DNA from: Candidatus Gastranaerophilales bacterium
Lineage (GTDB): Bacteria; Cyanobacteriota; Vampirovibrionia; Gastranaerophilales; Gastranaerophilaceae
Direction of reading: 5' to 3'
NCBI GenBank assembly: GCA_021199975.1
Contig: JAJQHF010000072.1
Coordinates: forward strand, 1 to 7,619
Length of the DNA stretch: 7,619 nucleotides
Shown here: positions 5,827 through 7,619 of the stretch, piece after piece
How positions within the stretch are numbered: position 1 is the stretch's first letter
How the letters are laid out: every line of letters starts with the position of its first letter
Made by a program: the position numbers and the translations under genes
Notes under the pieces: model-generated
The model's database searches: none
What the model was told of the DNA's origin: nothing
The model's input: only the letters and a program-made list of their open reading frames with translations

Positions 5827-6849
5827 ATGGAAACATCAAACAAGAAAACAATTATAGTTAATAAAGGACATTTAACATCAGAAGAAAAAGATAAACTCAC
5901 AATATTACATAGTAAAGGTTTATCAATAAGAAACATTGCAAATATTTTAGGAAGAAGTCCGAGTACAATATCAAGAGAATTAAAAAGAAAAGAAGCTGTA
6001 TTCTATAGAGGAAATTACATTGGTTCACAAACGCATATAAATGTAATAAAAAAATGGAGAGAAAAACATATTAGAGAAAGAATAAAGGATATAAATATTA
6101 AAAGATATATAAAAGAAAAGCTTAAATACGGTTATTCACCTGAAATAATATCAGGATTATTGAAAACAAAATACAATATATCAATACACCATGAAACAAT
6201 ATACAGATACATATACAAAACAAATTCTAAATTAAATCTGTGCAAATATCTGTTAAGAAGAAAAGTAGGAAGAAAACCAAGGAAGAAAGCATTAATTAAA
6301 CCAATGAAATCACATATACCAAACAGAACGGATATAGATTTAAGACCGGAAGAAATTAATTTAAGACTTGAAACAGGTCATTATGAATGTGATAGTATTG
6401 AATCAGGAAGGACAAAAGGCAAAAAAAGAAACAGCTGTCTTACTGTATTGGTTGACAGATTAAGCCGCAAAACAATAATTAGAAAAACGGCTTCAAAAAC
6501 TTCAAAAGAAACCGCTGCGTCTATTTTAAAAGCCTTGAAACCGTATTCAAATACAGTTAAAAGTATAACATATGATAACGGATTAGAGTTCTCAAATCAT
6601 GAAAAAATTAACAAAGAGCTTAACATTCAATCATATTTTTGTAAGCCCTATGCAAGCTACGAGAAAGGCACAGTAGAAAATATTAACGGAATTATCAGAA
6701 GATTTTTCCCAAAAGGAACTAATTTTGATACAATAAGTGAAGATAAGATTAAACTTGTTGAAGATTGGATTAACAATAGACCTATGAAAATCCTTAATTA
6801 TATGACACCCAATGAAAAATTTCAAGAATTTAGTGTTGCGATTGTTTAG
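5827..6849 (+). CDS. IS30-family transposase
   Basis: This 340-residue DDE recombinase catalyses transposition of the element it lies in. Residues 16-54 form the N-terminal helix-turn-helix that binds the inverted repeats (LTSEEKDKL, then LSIRNIANILGRSPSTISREL). Residues 98-115 carry the family segment YGYSPEIISGLL. The catalytic triad is complete: D189 in YECDSI, D250 in TYDNG and E284 in GTVEN, with 33 residues between the second Asp and the Glu, as expected for IS30. The C-terminus has WINNRPMKILNYMTPNE (314-330), typical of the family. The length is normal and there are no frameshifts. The final codons form part of the right inverted repeat. The gene is strongly recognisable and appears functional. 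Confidence 0.95.
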   Translation: METSNKKTIIVNKGHLTSEEKDKLTILHSKGLSIRNIANILGRSPSTISRELKRKEAVFYRGNYIGSQTHINVIKKWREKHIRERIKDINIKRYIKEKLKYGYSPEIISGLLKTKYNISIHHETIYRYIYKTNSKLNLCKYLLRRKVGRKPRKKALIKPMKSHIPNRTDIDLRPEEINLRLETGHYECDSIESGRTKGKKRNSCLTVLVDRLSRKTIIRKTASKTSKETAASILKALKPYSNTVKSITYDNGLEFSNHEKINKELNIQSYFCKPYASYEKGTVENINGIIRRFFPKGTNFDTISEDKIKLVEDWINNRPMKILNYMTPNEKFQEFSVAIV

Positions 6850-6859
6850 CGAATTCACC
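6826..6859 (-). repeat. Right terminal inverted repeat of the IS30-family element
   Basis: This is the reverse complement partner of 5755-5788, sharing TGAATTC and CGCAACACT. It covers the last eight transposase codons including the stop at 6847-6849, so coding and end sequences are overlaid. Confidence 0.8.
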
Positions 6860-6872
6860 TAAATTGTAAATA
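6860..6872 (+). repeat. Right 13-bp direct repeat flanking the IS
   Basis: This is an identical copy of 5742-5754, directly outside the right end. An 11-base part of the same sequence (AATTGTAAATA) occurs again at 7459-7469, which in such AT-rich DNA may be chance. Confidence 0.6.
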
Positions 6873-6907
6873 TTAAGAAATATTAAAATGTATTTTTTCA
6901 ATCCCCA

Positions 6908-6968
6908 TAAGGCTTTGAACCTTGTCTAGGGGGGGGAACTTGAAGCCCTGACAAAATTTCAAGCCTTA
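6908..6968 (+). ncRNA. GC-rich stem-loop with G8 tract, possible structured RNA or terminator
   Basis: Bases 6908-6915 pair with 6961-6968 and 6917-6919 with 6958-6960, leaving T6916 bulged. Bases 6922-6926 pair with 6950-6954 and 6928-6931 with 6946-6949, leaving T6927 bulged. That is 20 pairs around a 14-base loop containing the rest of an eight-G run (6929-6936). The stem is much richer in G and C than the surroundings. It lies after the insertion sequence and ends 48 bases before the 7017 gene, so it could be a leader element of that gene, a terminator for the transposase transcript (the T run after it is poor), or part of a small element. I recognise no riboswitch family. Confidence 0.4.
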
Positions 6969-7016
6969 ATGTTTTAATATAACTGTAAGTTAAATAAAGG
7001 AAAGGAAAAGTAAAAC

Positions 7017-7334
7017 ATGATAGAAAAAATCAATGCATCTGACAGCAGTTTATCTGTTAAAAATACTAAGAAACCGATTGTTTTTGAACCGGTAAAATCA
7101 CCCGAAACAAAAAAAGATGGTAAGAAAAAACTGGCAATGGGTTTGGCAGGTCTTGCAATTGCAGGTGCAGCCACTGTCGGTATGTCTATGGCGGCGAAAA
7201 ACAAAAGAGTTGATGTTGGAAATGATAAATATCTAAAAGAGCTTCGTCAGAGTGTAGAAGAACTTGGAAGTCAAATACAGTCACTTAAGGCTTGGGCGAA
7301 AGATAGTTTTAAAGGTGATTTATGGAAATTATGA
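7017..7334 (+). CDS. Small single-membrane-segment protein with a predicted coiled coil
   Basis: No family is recognised. The product is 105 residues: a polar N-terminus (1-35) ending in a Lys-rich stretch (32-38), one Gly/Ala-rich hydrophobic segment (39-60), a basic stop (KNKR, 61-64), then a helical, probably coiled-coil stretch (71-98) with Leu/Val/Ile at heptad-like spacing, ending KGDLWKL. A strong ribosome site, AGGAAAGG (6998-7005), precedes the ATG. A TATAAC at 6978-6983 is a possible -10 without a clear -35. The gene ends at two adjacent TGA codons. The same frame then continues open for 24 codons, and related-looking hydrophobic sequence lies further on in another frame, so this may be the surviving 5' part of a once longer gene. 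It would be an inner-membrane protein if expressed. Confidence 0.6.
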   Translation: MIEKINASDSSLSVKNTKKPIVFEPVKSPETKKDGKKKLAMGLAGLAIAGAATVGMSMAAKNKRVDVGNDKYLKELRQSVEELGSQIQSLKAWAKDSFKGDLWKL

Positions 7335-7410
7335 TGAATTGTATTCTCAAATTATGTGGAAACACCTAAGATTAAAGATATAGATATACTAAGTGCTATT
7401 AAGAAACTAT
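7335..7410 (+). pseudogene. Possible decayed continuation of the 7017 gene
   Basis: After the TGA-TGA stop at 7332-7337 the same frame stays open to a TAA at 7408-7410 and encodes a protein-like stretch (YVETPKIKDIDILSAIKKL). It has no start codon or ribosome site of its own. The neighbouring frame also reads as plausible protein (YDELYSQIMWKHL, from 7330) before stopping at 7381. Both fit a 3' end broken by stops or small indels, but AT-rich noncoding sequence could look the same. Confidence 0.3.
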
Positions 7411-7425
7411 AAGGACAAATGATAG

Positions 7426-7587
7426 CCATTTCATAAAATACCTAAAAATATTAAAGTTAATTGTAAATATATAGGTGGAATGGCAGCCGGTATAGGAGCT
7501 GCAGCTCTGTTTTTTAAAGATGCTGACAAAGATGGCAGGCTTGATATTATAGAAGCAGCACAAAAATTTATTACACTGGGAGAATAA
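7426..7587 (+). pseudogene. EF-hand-containing fragment, no clear start
   Basis: A frame open from 7426 to the TAA at 7585-7587 encodes a Gly/Ala-rich hydrophobic stretch (YIGGMAAGIGAAALFF) followed by a canonical 12-residue EF-hand loop at 7519-7554: Asp at positions 1, 3, 5 and 9, Gly at 6, Leu at 8, Glu at 12. Such loops bind calcium in EF-hand and dockerin-type proteins. The only in-frame ATG (7480) would give 35 residues and has AGGTGG only two or three bases before it, too close for a normal ribosome site. The convincing protein pattern without a start suggests the C-terminal remnant of a longer gene, possibly the one starting at 7017. A genuine short gene or a sequencing frameshift are alternatives. 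Confidence 0.45.
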
Positions 7588-7608
7588 ATGATATTATAAA
7601 TAATAAAA

Positions 7609-7619
7609 AAGGAAAACAT
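7609..7619 (+). promoter_or_regulatory. Ribosome binding site and possible start of a gene leaving the window
   Basis: AAGGAAAACAT at the very end resembles the sequence before the ATG at 7017 (GGAAAAGTAAAACATG). If the next base is G, the final AT would begin a start codon at 7618. It cannot be confirmed from this window. Confidence 0.3.

Larger units (their letters stand above)
5755..6859 (+). mobile_element. Complete IS30-family insertion sequence
   Basis: The element is about 1105 bp, in the usual size range for the family. It has one transposase gene, terminal inverted repeats matching at 24 of 34 positions, and a 13-bp direct repeat on each side. The right repeat overlaps the last codons of the transposase. 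All parts look intact, so it may be active or recently inserted. Removing it and one copy of the direct repeat restores an intergenic region of about 285 bases between the secreted-protein gene (minus) and the 7017 gene (plus), so it broke no recognisable gene. Base composition does not differ from the surroundings, so it may have long resided in this lineage. Confidence 0.85.

Noticed and set aside
6631..7204. Minus-strand open frames over the transposase end and the 7017 gene
   Set aside because: Both are shadows of plus-strand genes that have strong ribosome sites.
7459..7469. Third copy of part of the IS flanking repeat (AATTGTAAATA)
   Set aside because: Eleven AT-rich bases can recur by chance here and no inverted repeat or element end lies beside it.
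7431..7619. Minus-strand open frame at the right edge
   Set aside because: It is antisense to the EF-hand fragment, whose calcium-loop pattern makes the plus strand the coding one.
1..7619. CRISPR array, tRNA, rRNA or known defence operon
   Set aside because: No regularly spaced repeats, tRNA-like cloverleaf ends, rRNA segments or defence protein motifs were seen.

Overview
The window is strongly A+T-rich bacterial DNA. It has ATG starts, A/G-rich Shine-Dalgarno sites, short intergenic gaps and several proteins with no family I can name. The style recalls the gut non-photosynthetic cyanobacterial lineage Gastranaerophilales (Melainabacteria/Vampirovibrionia). The features that suggest this are a basic or Asn/Gln-rich N-terminus ending near a 'KGG/FKG' motif, Gly/Ala-rich membrane segments, and low-complexity Q/P/Y-rich proteins with HEAT-like tails. 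This is pattern recall only: there is no rRNA or marker gene here, so the assignment is tentative.

Layout from left to right. Positions 1-50 hold a perfect 21-bp inverted repeat, probably a terminator, followed at 55-83 by a good sigma-70-type promoter. That promoter leads into a receiver-STAS fusion (107-1021, +), which converges with and overlaps rpiB (1008-1445, -). A plus-strand pair follows: a Q/P/Y-rich protein with a HEAT-like C-terminus (1651-2427) and a small hydrophobic protein (2454-2930). A bidirectional hairpin terminator separates this pair from a large minus-strand membrane protein built from two diverged copies of one module (3023-4648). Divergent from it is panD (4805-5152, +), whose stop overlaps the stop of a secreted NTF2-like protein (5149-5613, -).

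Upstream of the secreted-protein gene lies a hairpin-rich stretch (5626-5742). Next comes a complete IS30-family insertion sequence (about 5755-6859) with an intact DDE transposase, matched terminal inverted repeats and an unusually long 13-bp flanking direct repeat. Beyond it are a GC-rich stem-loop with a G8 tract (6908-6968), a small one-membrane-segment protein (7017-7334), and sequence that looks decayed, including a fragment with a perfect EF-hand calcium loop (7426-7587). The last bases look like the ribosome site and first two bases of another gene.

The recognisable metabolic genes are rpiB (pentose phosphate isomerisation) and panD (beta-alanine for pantothenate and CoA). They are not in one operon and I see no functional link between them. 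I found no CRISPR array, tRNA, rRNA or recognisable defence system. The most unusual items are the receiver-STAS protein with Asp at the phospho-Ser position, the IS30 element with its long target duplication beside a palindrome, the attenuator-like leader, the G8 stem-loop and the internally duplicated membrane protein.
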